Shown piece by piece: positions 29,668 to 39,843 of a DNA stretch of 64,000 bases. The number at the start of each line of letters is the position of its first letter. Position 1 is the first letter of the stretch. The notes beneath the pieces were generated by a model. The model had not been told where the DNA came from. It searched no databases and saw nothing but the letters and a program-made list of their open reading frames with translations. This DNA comes from Paenibacillus amylolyticus (GTDB lineage Bacteria > Bacillota > Bacilli > Paenibacillales > Paenibacillaceae), in the NCBI RefSeq assembly GCF_029689945.1, contig NZ_CP121451.1, positions 4,340,001 through 4,404,000 of the forward strand, read 5' to 3'. The position numbers and the translations under genes are program-made.

Positions 29668-31047
29668 CTACGCACGAGGCAAAACAATCGTAATGGTCGT
29701 GCCTTCCCCGATTTGACTTTCCATGTCGATATATCCATTAAATCGCTCGACAATCTCTTTGCAAATGGAAAGTCCAAGACCTGAGCCGTTCGCTGTGCTT
29801 GCATTTTTCGCTCGGTAAAAGCGTTCCTGCACTCGCTCCAGCTCATCACCCGCGATGCCTATCCCTTGATCACGTACCCTTATAACGACCTCACTCGGTG
29901 TATGTTCCATCTCTATTTTAATCTGGGAGTGATTGCCTGAGTATTTGATAGCATTGTCCACTAGGTTGGCGATGGCATGGGACATCAACATGGGATTGAC
30001 GTTGGCGTAGACTCTTGTCAGACCTCTATCATTCGGTTCTCCCTCCGCTGTACTAACTTTGATCTCGATCCCTTTATCCTGAGCTTTCGCTTCCATATGC
30101 ATTGCAACTTGCTGAATCAGTTCGTTCAATTCTGTCTTCTCGACTTCCAGTTCGTTAGAACCAGCCTTATCGAATCGGGAGAGCAATAACAGTTCATTAA
30201 TCAAACGTGTCAGCCGATCCGATTCCTGCAACAGATGAGCATAGATTTTTGCAGCTCCTTGTTCTCGTTCTCCCCTTCATATAAGTATTGAGAGAAACCA
30301 CGTATGGCTGCCAGTGGTGTTTTAACTCGTGAGATACGTTGGAGACAAATTGTTTCTGGTACTGAATGTAATCATGAAGCTGGCGCCCATGGAATCCAGC
30401 CCTTCTGCCAGCATGCCCAGCTCATCCTTCCGGTTCAGTTGAACCCTCCGAAACTCCTGCCTGGAGAAGCTTTGTGCAGCGCCAAGCAGCACCTTGATCG
30501 GCTTGGTTGTATTTCGGGCAATCCACAGACTGGCTAACGTAATCAGTACAATGAAACCGCCTGCACCTGCAAACAGGATATAACGGATTTGGTCCATGAT
30601 CGCATAAAAGTACGAAATGTCGTCCACGAACTCATACACATAAGCGTTCTCGTAAAATTGATTCTGAATGGGGGTCGCAAAGTAAAGCCGATGATCTTCC
30701 GTTACGGTGTAGGCATAACTGCCGCTTAGAGCTTTCTCAATATTTTGGTCAAAAATAAGCGGTTTGCCATCATTAATGATGATGCCATCCACAGCCAAAC
30801 CCAGCAATTGCTTGGAGCTGTCATAGATACGTACTTCCTTGCCTGAAGCTTTCAGCTTCTCCAGAGCAAGTCTGACGATTTCCTCCGTCTGCGGCTCTCC
30901 TGAGGATGACCTATGCTGGGCTAACACCTCTCGAAAGGACAGCTCGGACAGATCCGCCTTCTCCATCATTTGTTTCTCAATCGTAATGAAGCTGTAGTAA
31001 TCAATGGCTTTATTCACCGCAAATATGATGATGCCAAAAGAAAGCAC
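29668..31047 (-). pseudogene. Sensor histidine kinase, multiply frameshifted
   Basis: When repaired this kinase has about 460 residues, with two membrane segments around an extracellular sensor, a HAMP region (IARNTTKPIKVLLGAAQSFSR), the histidine box FVSNVSHELKTPLAAIRG and an ATP domain with NLVDNAIKYS, DQGIGI and GSGLGLSICKEI. Three one-base losses are needed to explain the frames: near 30382 (G of the plus strand), 30320-30323 and 30255-30268. The first start in frame is a GTG at 31047, but coding seems to continue upstream toward the regulator stop codon. It pairs with the regulator at 31089. Confidence 0.82.
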
Positions 31048-31088
31048 GGAGAAAAATAAATAATTCAGCAGTAACCGGGTTGCATACT

Positions 31089-31796
31089 TCAGGCCTCGCC
31101 ACCTCCAAGCTGATAGCCAAATCCATAGATCGTCCTGATGTATTTCGGTTCGTCCGCGTTATCCTCCAGCTTCTTCCTTAATCGCATGATGGTCATATCC
31201 ACACTGCGACTGTCTCCCATGAAGTCATACCCCCATCCAATCTCCAGCAGCTCATCCCGGGTAAAGATTTTGTCTGGTCTTTTGAGTAGCGTTTCCAGAA
31301 TTTTAAACTCTTTGGCCGTTAAAGACACGGGTACATCGTTTTTCAGCACTCTTCGGCTCTCCAGATCAAATGTCAGCTCTTCATGAATGATGCGTGTAGA
31401 TTTCACTTCTGTTCCTTCACTGGATTCCTCCTTGCTCTCGTTCCTTCTCAGAATCACCTTGATTCGAGCGAGTAATTCCCGATTGTCAAAGGGTTTGGTC
31501 ATGTAATCTTCCGCGCCCAGTTCAAGTCCGAGCACCTTGTCGATCACCTCATTTTTGGCAGAGAGCATGATCACAGGAACGGCACGTTTCCCGGTAATTT
31601 CCTTGCACAGGTCATATCCGGAGCAGTCAGGCAGCATCAAGTCGAGCACCACTAAGTCGGGTTGAAAAGATTCAAGCAAATGCAGCCCCGTTTTGCCGTC
31701 CTCTGCGGTCTGCACGTTGTAATTTTCTCGCCGTAGCACCAGCTCAATTAAATCTCGAATGGCGATTTCATCGTCAATCACTAGAATTTTCTTCAA
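31089..31796 (-). CDS. OmpR-family response regulator
   Basis: This 235-residue regulator has a receiver with ILVIDDE, the phospho-acceptor in LVVLDLMLPDCSG and YMTKPF, and a winged-helix effector (VSLTAKEFKILETLL, RSVDMTIMRLRKKLE, IRTIYGFGYQL). The start is a TTG at 31796, preceded by AGGGGTG. The kinase follows at once, so they form one operon. Targets are unknown; the lipoprotein gene downstream is a candidate. Confidence 0.9.
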   Translation of the reverse strand: MKKILVIDDEIAIRDLIELVLRRENYNVQTAEDGKTGLHLLESFQPDLVVLDLMLPDCSGYDLCKEITGKRAVPVIMLSAKNEVIDKVLGLELGAEDYMTKPFDNRELLARIKVILRRNESKEESSEGTEVKSTRIIHEELTFDLESRRVLKNDVPVSLTAKEFKILETLLKRPDKIFTRDELLEIGWGYDFMGDSRSVDMTIMRLRKKLEDNADEPKYIRTIYGFGYQLGGGEA

Positions 31797-31864
31797 TGTA
31801 CACCCCTATCCAGCCTTGTTCTCCAGCTTTAATTATATTTAACCCAATCTTAGCACAGACACTT

Positions 31865-32027
31865 TAGGACGTGTCTCAAAACTCACTGAAGTGCATCTTT
31901 TACCGCCTTTTCGCCCCTGCTGCGTCACTTTCCCTTGACGTGCCCCGGCACGCCTGCGGAAAATCTCCTTGCTTGGAACGAAAATTCGGCAAAATCTGCG
32001 TCCTTCGGAGTTTTCAGACACGCCCTA
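31865..32027. mobile_element. MITE-like element, copy 2
   Basis: This is a second copy of the element at 495-656, in the same orientation and with the same terminal inverted repeats (left end TAGGACGTGTCTCAAAACTC). The two copies differ at about a dozen positions, so they are not recent duplicates. TA borders both ends. It lies 68 bases upstream of the response regulator start and 84 bases upstream of the GlsB-like gene, so it sits in a divergent promoter region. Confidence 0.7.
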
Positions 32028-32110
32028 GATTCCTCCAGAAAAACAAGATGAGGTATATTCCAACGAACCCAACATAACTTGTAATAAACCCGAAGAAAGG
32101 AGAACAATCC

Positions 32111-32368
32111 ATGGATCTGCTCTGGGTACTCATTGTTGGTGGACTTATTGGCTGGTTAAGCGGCAACCTGATTGGACGGGACGTACCGGGCGGTGTACTT
32201 GGGAACGTTATTGCGGGTTTTATTGGTTCCTGGTTAGGAACGGAATTGTTGGGACCAAGAGGGCCGGTGATTGGCGGATTTCATATTATTCCAGCGATCG
32301 TTGGCTCGATTATTGCCCTGCTCATCTTCTTCGCTCTGGCACGCGGCGGAGCTTTCCGAAGACGTTAA
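32111..32368 (+). CDS. GlsB/YeaQ/YmgE family stress response membrane protein
   Basis: This 85-residue protein has three hydrophobic segments and the family pattern GGLIGWLSGNLIGRDVPGGVLGNVIAGFIGSWLG, ending in a basic RRR tail. The family is sometimes called transglycosylase-associated, without proven enzyme activity, and is linked to envelope stress. GAAAGGAG precedes the ATG. It is monocistronic and ends at a strong terminator. Confidence 0.9.
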   Translation: MDLLWVLIVGGLIGWLSGNLIGRDVPGGVLGNVIAGFIGSWLGTELLGPRGPVIGGFHIIPAIVGSIIALLIFFALARGGAFRRR

Positions 32369-32404
32369 TAAAGAGAGATGGAAACGGATATCGTCTATTA
32401 GATA

Positions 32405-32457
32405 AAAGGACGAAAAGCATTCTTCCAGAAAGATGAATGCTTTCCGTCCTTTTTTTG
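32405..32457 (+). terminator. Intrinsic terminator after the GlsB-like gene
   Basis: The two-part stem AAAGGACG + AAAGCATTC pairs with GAATGCTTT + CGTCCTTT, and a run of eight Ts ends the structure. Confidence 0.85.
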
Positions 32458-32511
32458 TTTGAGCAGGATCTCCCTTAAGATGAACGGGTTCCGTGTTAAT
32501 TCCCGCAGATT

Positions 32512-33735
32512 TTAATTTAGATTTGGTTTGTTTCGACCACCCACGACTCGATTTTTTGCTGCTCCAATACCGACTATAAAGAGTAAGATCGATGCGCCAA
32601 GCAGAATGAAAAGTGGCAGGTTCCAACTATTTGTGGCGTCATGCAGATATCCGATAAGGGCAGGACCGATGGCGGCAAGAAGATATCCAATCGATTGCGC
32701 CATGCCAGACAGTTCCGCTGCTTGATGCGCATTTTCGGTACGTAACCCGAAAAACATCATTGCCAAACTAAAGGCGAAACCTCCACCAATTCCAAGTATG
32801 ATGATCCACAACAGAATGACATTGGAGCTTCCGTATAGAAGTCCGAGCGTACCCGTTGATAGCAAACCAGTTGTGATGATTACTAATAAACGTTGGCTAT
32901 TCATGCGTCCAGCAATAACAGGCACGATAAAGGTAAATGGAAGCATAGCTAACTGCATGATCGAAAGGTACCATCCGGATTGATTGGACTCCATTCCCTG
33001 CTGTTTTAAAATTTCAGGCAACCATGCGATCAACACGTAGAATACCATGGACTGTATACCCATAAACAAGGTTACTTGCCAGGCAAGCGGGGATTTCCAT
33101 ACATTCACATCGTTGCGGGCGACTTGTTGACTCGTTGTGGCTGTTGGTTTCGTTTGACTTCTTAATTGGGGTAACCAACAGAGGATCGATACAAAGCTTA
33201 GAATTCCCCATATCCCCAGTGCGCCCTGCCACTTTAGCCCTGCATTCATGGCTAGCGGTACACTTATTCCCGATGCGATAGCTCCACATAAATTCATTGA
33301 AATGGAGTAAACTCCTGTCATGGAGCCTATTTTATTGGGGAAATCCCGTTTGATGATACTGGGCAATAATACATTACATACGGCAATGGCGAACCCAAGA
33401 ATTACTGTCCCTATAAACAGATTAACTGCGCCGGATAAAGATCGTATTAGAATACCTGCAGTCAGCAACATGAGGGCAATCCATATGATACGTTCAACCC
33501 CATATCTTCGTCCTAGTTTGGGTACCAGAGGCGACAGTAAAGCAAAGGCAAGCAAGGGTACCGTTGTGATCAGGCCTGCTAATGTATTGGAAATATGAAC
33601 GTCATCCCTGATCAGGCTCACTAAAGGACCAACTGAGGTTAAGGGAGTACGTAAATTGGCTGCAATAACAATAATGCCGAGAATCATAAATCCTATAGAG
33701 GATGCTGCGGCTTTTTTATTTTGCTTGTTCGGCAT
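32512..33735 (-). CDS. MFS transporter of the CynX/NimT family
   Basis: This 407-residue protein has about twelve membrane segments. AANLRTPLTSVGPLVSLI near the N-terminus is characteristic of the CynX/NimT (cyanate and nitroimidazole) subgroup. The loop LGRRYGVERI matches the MFS A-motif position. The substrate is unknown. GGAGAATTGAAG precedes the ATG. The gene downstream of it is convergent, and the XRE-cupin gene lies upstream in the same direction. Confidence 0.85.
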   Translation of the reverse strand: MPNKQNKKAAASSIGFMILGIIVIAANLRTPLTSVGPLVSLIRDDVHISNTLAGLITTVPLLAFALLSPLVPKLGRRYGVERIIWIALMLLTAGILIRSLSGAVNLFIGTVILGFAIAVCNVLLPSIIKRDFPNKIGSMTGVYSISMNLCGAIASGISVPLAMNAGLKWQGALGIWGILSFVSILCWLPQLRSQTKPTATTSQQVARNDVNVWKSPLAWQVTLFMGIQSMVFYVLIAWLPEILKQQGMESNQSGWYLSIMQLAMLPFTFIVPVIAGRMNSQRLLVIITTGLLSTGTLGLLYGSSNVILLWIIILGIGGGFAFSLAMMFFGLRTENAHQAAELSGMAQSIGYLLAAIGPALIGYLHDATNSWNLPLFILLGASILLFIVGIGAAKNRVVGGRNKPNLN

Positions 33736-33848
33736 TCTTCAATTCTCCTTTTTGAATTCATATCCGCGCGGACAACAAAAGTATATTATAGTATATTATT
33801 ATTTACAATAAGTATTTTATGATATATTTAAATTGTACAGAACAAAAA

Positions 33849-33889
33849 ATAAAACTCCAAATTCCACGATGGGAAATTCAGAGTTTTAT
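33849..33889 (-). terminator. Terminator after the XRE-cupin gene
   Basis: ATAAAACTC and GAGTTTTAT are the outer arms of an imperfect hairpin, followed on the minus strand by a TTTTTT run. It lies downstream of the XRE-cupin stop codon. Confidence 0.7.
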
Positions 33890-33911
33890 GATAAGTCGCA
33901 TGTCTGGTTTT

Positions 33912-34472
33912 TTAGAAACCATACTTTAAGGAAATATGAAGCACTGTTTCGCTATTCGTATGATTGGTGTAAGAGTGAGGACAATCTGCACGAAAACTGA
34001 TCGTATCATATTGATTCAATATGTACACTTCTTCGTTCACTTGAATTTCAATGGAACCCGTCATTACTGTCGCAATTTCCGTTGTATTCACATGATGACC
34101 TTCAGGGTGATACGAGCTATGGGGCTGCAAGTAAGCCCGACACATTTCAATACCGTTGCTTTTATAGACGGGTTCAATGATCCAATTTTGTTGATCATTA
34201 GAAAATTGTAACCCTTCGCCTGCTCGATACAAACTAACGTGGTCTTCTGATTGGAACAAAGCCAATAGCGGTAAAGATATGCCTTTTGAAATTTTCCATA
34301 TTATCGCCAAAGTTGGATTTGTTTCGCCACGTTCGATATTGCCCAGAGTCAGTTTGCTTACGCCCGTTAATTCTGCCAAGTCATCTAAGCTCATGTTGTT
34401 TTCTTTTCTGTACTTTTTTAAGGCAGTGCCCATCTGTAAAACGATTTGTTTTGATTCATTGATTTCATCCAT
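33912..34472 (-). CDS. XRE-family regulator with C-terminal cupin domain
   Basis: This 186-residue regulator has a helix-turn-helix at about residues 15-70 (LKKYRKENNMSLDDLAELTGVSKLTLGNIERGETNPTLAIIWKIS) and a cupin from about residue 105 (HPEGHHVNTTEIATVMTGSIEIQVNEEVYIL). This architecture senses a small metabolite. It is divergent from the 2-hydroxyacid dehydrogenase at 34671, its most likely target. The start is supported by AGGTGAATATGAA. Confidence 0.88.
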   Translation of the reverse strand: MDEINESKQIVLQMGTALKKYRKENNMSLDDLAELTGVSKLTLGNIERGETNPTLAIIWKISKGISLPLLALFQSEDHVSLYRAGEGLQFSNDQQNWIIEPVYKSNGIEMCRAYLQPHSSYHPEGHHVNTTEIATVMTGSIEIQVNEEVYILNQYDTISFRADCPHSYTNHTNSETVLHISLKYGF

Positions 34473-34670
34473 TTCATATTCACCTCAACCATAAACTGTT
34501 ATAGCTAGTATATTGTTAATCTACGATCTTTTCCACACGATTGGCATTCGAGTTTTACAACAGCATACTTAAACGTATAAAATTATGTTCAATTAAGACA
34601 AGGGGTCACATGTTTGTACACTGTAGAGTCGTATCTTAAAATAGTATCGATTATGGAAGGTGGCATAGAT

Positions 34671-35618
34671 ATGAAGATTCTCATTGTTGGTCATTTTAAT
34701 GAAACTGCAAAATCAAATATTACAGGGTATTTTCCGCAAGACTGGAACGTGGTCATTGTCCCGCCCGGACAAGAAATGCTGCATCATATTATAGATTGCC
34801 AGGTACTCATTCCTGAACATATTCAAGTGGATCACACCCTGCTTGCCAACGCCAAACAATTAAAATTGGTTCAGACGGGTGCCGGATTTGATAATGTCGA
34901 TATTCCTGCCTGTACAGAACTCGGGATATGGGTGGCCAATGCAGCGGGAGTGAATGCACAGGCAGTGGCAGAGCACGTAATGGCTTTGATATTGTCCTAT
35001 TATAAAAACATCCCCTTTCTTGACAACTTCATGAAAAACAAGAAAGATGAACATCAATTGGACTATACAGGGAGTGAGTTAAAGGGGAAAACGATTGGCA
35101 TTATCGGTTTGGGTGCGATCGGACAAAAAGTGGCTGCATTTTGCAGGGTTTTTGATATGAATGTGCAGGCTTATGCAAGAAAAGCTGTTGTGCAATCTGA
35201 CGACTTGGTGAAAATGACCGACTTCGATACGCTAATAAGCACATCGGACATCGTCAGTGTACATATTCCCTTGAATCCGCAAACCAAACAGCTCATCAAC
35301 AAAGCGGCATTCAAGAAAATGAAGAACACAACTCTGTTTATCAATACAGCCCGCGGTGGGATTGTTAACGAAAGAGACTTGATTGATGCACTACAAAACG
35401 GGGATATTTCAGGCGCATGCCTGGATGTATATGAAACTGAACCGCTTCCGATGGACAGTGAGCTCCGGAATCTGGCTAATGTGATACTTACGCCTCATAC
35501 AGCAGGACTGCCTGATGGTCGGAAATTTCATAAAATCAGATATGATTTCTTTATAAATAATATTAAACGTGTCGATAATGGCGAAGAACCTGCAAGCAAA
35601 CTCAATCAGTTAATTTAG
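34671..35618 (+). CDS. D-isomer-specific 2-hydroxyacid dehydrogenase
   Basis: This 315-residue NAD-dependent enzyme has the nucleotide motif GIIGLGAIGQKVAAF, the substrate arginine in NTARGGIVNE, the glutamate in DVYETEPLP and the catalytic histidine in LTPHTAGLP. It reduces a 2-keto acid or oxidises a D-2-hydroxy acid; which one cannot be read from sequence. I chose the ATG at 34671 because GGAAGGTGG lies before it and the family begins MKILIVG. The divergent XRE-cupin protein probably regulates it. Confidence 0.88.
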   Translation: MKILIVGHFNETAKSNITGYFPQDWNVVIVPPGQEMLHHIIDCQVLIPEHIQVDHTLLANAKQLKLVQTGAGFDNVDIPACTELGIWVANAAGVNAQAVAEHVMALILSYYKNIPFLDNFMKNKKDEHQLDYTGSELKGKTIGIIGLGAIGQKVAAFCRVFDMNVQAYARKAVVQSDDLVKMTDFDTLISTSDIVSVHIPLNPQTKQLINKAAFKKMKNTTLFINTARGGIVNERDLIDALQNGDISGACLDVYETEPLPMDSELRNLANVILTPHTAGLPDGRKFHKIRYDFFINNIKRVDNGEEPASKLNQLI

Positions 35619-35623
35619 TTTTG

Positions 35624-35660
35624 GTACAAAAAGCCTCCCTCGAACGGGGGCTTTTTGTAC
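35624..35660. terminator. Bidirectional terminator
   Basis: GTACAAAAAGCC-type arms with a CGAA loop and A and T runs on both sides lie between the convergent dehydrogenase and fbp genes. Confidence 0.85.
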
Positions 35661-35675
35661 GTATAACATTTGCTC

Positions 35676-37605
35676 TCATTTCATGTAGCGATAGTCTAGA
35701 AGATCCTTCAAGTTTGAGATTTTCTGCAGCAGCTTCTCCCCCACATTGGTTTCCTTCACCAGTTTCCGTTCCAGTTCTTTATCCACCAGTCTTTTTACAG
35801 ACAATACATCCGTTCCGTTGCATAACACATCCTCTTTTGAGTTGAATTTCTGATGGGCGACGAGCTGCATGCCAAAAGAGTTGTACAGCAAGGTATATCC
35901 GGCAATGCCTGTAGTGGATTGATAAGCTTTGGAAAAACCGCCGTCGATTACGATCATTTTTCCGTTTGCTTTCACAGGACTCTCTCCACTGATTTCTTTG
36001 ACCGGCGTGTGGCCGTTAATGACATGTCCATGATCCGGATTCAAATCAAATTCCTGCAAGATTCTTCGACAGATCTCTTCATTTTCACGTAAATGGTAGT
36101 AAGGATTTTTTTTCTCTTTATGTGCTTCTTTGTCTTGAATAAAATAACGTTCAAAAGTGGTCATTTCTCTCTTGCCAAAGAGTGAGGAACATTCTCCTGT
36201 CCAGATGTACCATACCATATCCGTCGCAAGATCTTCTGTCTCTTCCGGATGTGCAAAGGCGTAACGTAAATAATCTTCAAAAACATCAAGTAATTGACGG
36301 CCCGCATAGGTTCGGTCTTCAATCTTCATTTCTTCCATATTTCCTTCTTCATCCAAAGGAATACAGCCGTGGATTAACAAATTTCCGTTGTATTTTAAAT
36401 AAAGGCTTCCCTTTTTCATGAGGAAATTCATATGTCTGGCCAGCTTTTCGGAATGCTGAACGGAGAACAGCAGTTTTTCCATCACCTGGCGTTCTTCCTC
36501 CAGCAATTGTTCAGGCTGCTGTGGATTAACGGTTGTAAAGCAGGTGTTTTCAAGCGGATACGTTTTTCCGCAGATATTGATTTCATTTTTGTCGTAATCA
36601 ATCTGCTCCAGCAAAAGTCTTTCAGACATATTAAAGTACGGGCGTCTTTTGATAATCGGGCTTTCAAGTTTAAACTGGATCATCGCAATGGCCTGGTGAA
36701 TTTTGGTGATCTGCAGAATTTCCTGCTCGGATACATTATGGCCAGCCTGTAGCTTAGGTCTGAAGGATGGATTGTCTTCATAGTATTTTTCCGCCAAGTT
36801 CAGCAGTGGGCGCAGATTGATTCCATATACATCTTCAATGATGTCCAGGTTGTCGTATCTGGCACAGATCCGGATAATATTCGCAAGGCAGACCAGAGAA
36901 CCTGCGTAGGCACCGATCCAGAGGACATCATGATTCCCCCACTGAATGTCTACAGAGTGGTAGTTGATTAACGTATCCATAATTTTATCGGGGTCCGGTC
37001 CCGGTCATAGATATCTCCAACCACATGAAGATGGTCAACCACTAGGCGCTGGGTCGTATAAGCAAGACCGATAATGAGCTTGTCCGCTTGGCCCAGAGAT
37101 ATAATCTGCCGATATATTTCCTCATAATAAGGATCTTATTGTTGGTCGAATCCGTCTTGTATAGAAGCTCCTCTACAATATATACATACTGCTCCGGCAG
37201 AGCTTTACGCAATTTGGAGCGCGTATACTTGGAAGAAGCATAAGCAATGAGCTTAAGCATGTGTTCGATGGTTTGTCTATACCACTGGTTCAAAGCGTGT
37301 TTATTGCTCAGTTCCCCTATAACCAGCTGTATTTTATCTTCCGGATAATAAACCAACGCTGCAAAATCATTGATTTCCTGCTCCGTCCATACCTCCCGGA
37401 ATAATTCTTTAATTTTCTCTTTGACGGTACCTGAACCGTTTCGGAGTACATGCTGAAAAGCCTGAAACTCCCCATGCAAATCACTGACGAAATGCTCGGT
37501 TCCTTTGGGGAGATTGGAGATCGCTTCAAGGTTGATGATCTCTGTGATGATTTTCTCTTCCGTATCATATTTCTGGGCCAGTAAATCTAGAAACTGCTCA
37601 TCCAA
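35676..37605 (-). pseudogene. fbp: Fructose-1,6-bisphosphatase class III, frameshifted
   Basis: When repaired this is a 643-residue enzyme, the normal length for class III Fbp. Metal-binding motifs of the phosphoesterase fold are HFVSDLHGE at the N-terminus, GDIYDRGPDPD and [10 protein letters not shown]. It removes the 1-phosphate in gluconeogenesis. Two one-base losses break it, near 37135 (a C of the plus strand) and at 37000-37002 (one C missing from CCCC); restoring them gives [15 protein letters not shown] and [13 protein letters not shown]. The start is a TTG at 37605 with GGAGGGGG before it. As a central metabolic gene it is unlikely to be truly dead. Confidence 0.9.
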
Positions 37606-37982
37606 AACAGATGTCCCCCTCCAAAGAAGTTATGTGGTATTGATACTAAGTAAGTTTACAAGGGACTTTAACTTATATGGTGATTATCAGCATTGTCCTC
37701 CCTAATCATACTCCAGTTCATCAACTATGAACAAATGTCATTGGATGCCTTTTGATTGAAATAAGGTTCTTTGGTTGTTTTTAGAAATATGAACTGTGTT
37801 CAATCTGTTCAAAACAAATCCGGTTGGCGACATTCTGTCTAACGAAAAAACCAATGCGAACGACATCATGTCGGTACGCATTGGTTCTATTAAATGCAAG
37901 GCTTATTTATCCGCCTCAGTGTCTTATCTTCCGCTGATGGATGAACTAGCGTTCATGATCGGTTCGTTTTACTTTAATCTTA
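37606..37982. other. Intergenic region holding the fbp promoter and the cotH terminator
   Basis: This gap lies between the start of fbp and the stop of the CotH-like gene, both on the minus strand. Apart from the hairpin at 37845-37886 I see no gene; a plus-strand open frame running into cotH looks like an antisense artefact. Confidence 0.5.
37845..37886 (-). terminator. Terminator after the CotH-like gene
   Basis: AACCAATGCG and CGCATTGGTT form a ten-base stem. On the minus strand a TTTTTT run follows. Confidence 0.8.
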
Positions 37983-39623
37983 TTATTTTGCTTCCTGAGA
38001 CGGATCCCCTTCTGCAGCTCTACGGCCGCCACCACCCATACCTCCTCGAGTATTATTCTCACCCAGTTTGGACAGATCAATGGAAGAAGCATCAATCAGT
38101 GAATCAGCGTTTTCTTTTTGTTTCTCGGTCGTGGAAGGGATATCTCCGTCCAATTGCCCTTGTATACTTTCCGCACGCAGCGTCCCGAGTTTGGTCAATT
38201 CTGTAACAGCTGTCTCGTACTTATCATACGTAACAAAGGCCGTAGGATCCTGCTTCACATATTCCGCGATCATGTCGTTTAGACTTTGTACTTTTTCTTC
38301 AAACTTTCCGTCTGCGAAGTATCCATCTACGATCTCCTGTAAATATTCATGATACTTGGCCTTATACTCAGGCACTTCAAGGAGCTTGCCCAAAATAGGG
38401 CGTTCCTCCAGAGTGACCCCTGATAGAGGCGTATCAATCGCCAGATTCACGACATCGGATGCAGTACCCGCTTGGAACCCACCGAAGGCCATGTTGTAAT
38501 CCCAAGGCAACATGCTGATCTGACCGTCGTTCTCATACAGATAATAGTTATGCCCCATGTTGGACGTGTAACTGTCCATATTAACAACCACCGTGTGGGC
38601 CGCAAAATACTTCAGTACTTCGTCCACATCCACATATTTCTCCAGATCGGTGCCTGTGCTCAGGTTTTTGAGTGCTTCAATGACACGCTGATGATCTTCC
38701 TCGGTTGTTTTGGTCTCGGCATTGTCGAAAATGGCAGAGTAGCTGGACGTTTCATCATCGGTGTACACCAATGAAACACCATTGCCGCTTCCGTCCATAC
38801 CACCTGGACCACGATTGCCTCTACCGTCAGCTTCAGCTTGTGTGTTGGTCCCCTCTTCCTCTGTTCCGCCATTCATATCCGGTGGGCTTGCTCCATCCGG
38901 TGGTGCCATTCCTTCTTTGGGAGCCTGTATATCTCCTCCCATACCTCCTGCTCCCATGTTGTCATCATTGTTTGGCTTGTACAGCTCACCCTCATCATTC
39001 TTGGCACGAGCAAGATATCCGCTGTCTATATCCTCAACAGCCAGGTATAAGCCCCAAGTCTCTCCATTGACACTAATATTGGAAAATGCAAATAGAGGTG
39101 CGTCCACGCCAATGTAACTCATAATGTCATAACTTAAATATTCCTTCATATAGCTACTGTCACTAATCATGTTGTTAACGACAAGCTTGTCCAATCCCAT
39201 CCACGTCTGATCCTTAACATATTCATCAAACTTGATTTTGAAACTATATCGATCCGTTGTATCGTCACTAGCAACCTGCCGAAGGCTGGAGTTACCCTTT
39301 GGACGGATTCCGACGTTCTCAATTGTCGTTCCGTTAATGGTAATGTTCGCTGAGATGTACTGCTCCTCAATTGCATTATCCAGCATTTCTTTCCATGCCT
39401 CTTCGTCCACATCAATCGAAATGGACATAACCTCTGTTTTGTCAATTTGGTCAGCATATGCTGCTGTTTCCGTATTACTCTGATTATCCGTATTCGTTTG
39501 TTCCGTTTCAGCCGTATTGTTATCTGAGTCCACATTTCCTTGATTCGTCGAGCTACAAGCTGTGAGAATCGCAGTACATAGCACCGCCACACCCATAAAT
39601 TTAGTCCATTTGTATATACTCAT
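37983..39623 (-). CDS. CotH kinase family lipoprotein
   Basis: This 546-residue secreted lipoprotein has a lipobox LTAC and a Ser/Thr/Asn/Glu-rich linker. Its CotH kinase domain includes GIRPKGNSS, SFKIKFDEY, GLYLAVEDID and MLPWDYNMAFGG, the last carrying metal-binding Asp and Asn. CotH proteins phosphorylate spore coat proteins, but extracellular lipoprotein forms like this one may act on other surface proteins. A Gly/Met/Pro-rich insertion lies at about residues 225-285. The start at 39623 has GAGGTG before it. Confidence 0.88.
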   Translation of the reverse strand: MSIYKWTKFMGVAVLCTAILTACSSTNQGNVDSDNNTAETEQTNTDNQSNTETAAYADQIDKTEVMSISIDVDEEAWKEMLDNAIEEQYISANITINGTTIENVGIRPKGNSSLRQVASDDTTDRYSFKIKFDEYVKDQTWMGLDKLVVNNMISDSSYMKEYLSYDIMSYIGVDAPLFAFSNISVNGETWGLYLAVEDIDSGYLARAKNDEGELYKPNNDDNMGAGGMGGDIQAPKEGMAPPDGASPPDMNGGTEEEGTNTQAEADGRGNRGPGGMDGSGNGVSLVYTDDETSSYSAIFDNAETKTTEEDHQRVIEALKNLSTGTDLEKYVDVDEVLKYFAAHTVVVNMDSYTSNMGHNYYLYENDGQISMLPWDYNMAFGGFQAGTASDVVNLAIDTPLSGVTLEERPILGKLLEVPEYKAKYHEYLQEIVDGYFADGKFEEKVQSLNDMIAEYVKQDPTAFVTYDKYETAVTELTKLGTLRAESIQGQLDGDIPSTTEKQKENADSLIDASSIDLSKLGENNTRGGMGGGGRRAAEGDPSQEAK

Positions 39624-39843
39624 TGATATCACACCTCATTATTGTTGTTGTTATTGTATGTAAACATCATAGAGAGCAATCCTTAAATAAATCTGAATGA
39701 GATACATCGCAAATATCAGACCGCGGCACTTCCATATAATTAAAAAATCAAAAATGGGTATTGAGCAGGACGTTGCGTCACAGCTTACAATAAAAACACG
39801 GTGATTATAAGTCTAAAACAGTAATATAGCTGGAGGTGATTAG

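Noticed and set aside
37796..38206. Plus-strand open frame of 136 codons overlapping the CotH-like gene
   Set aside because: It has no ribosome binding site, crosses the cotH terminator hairpin and runs antisense to a well-supported gene.
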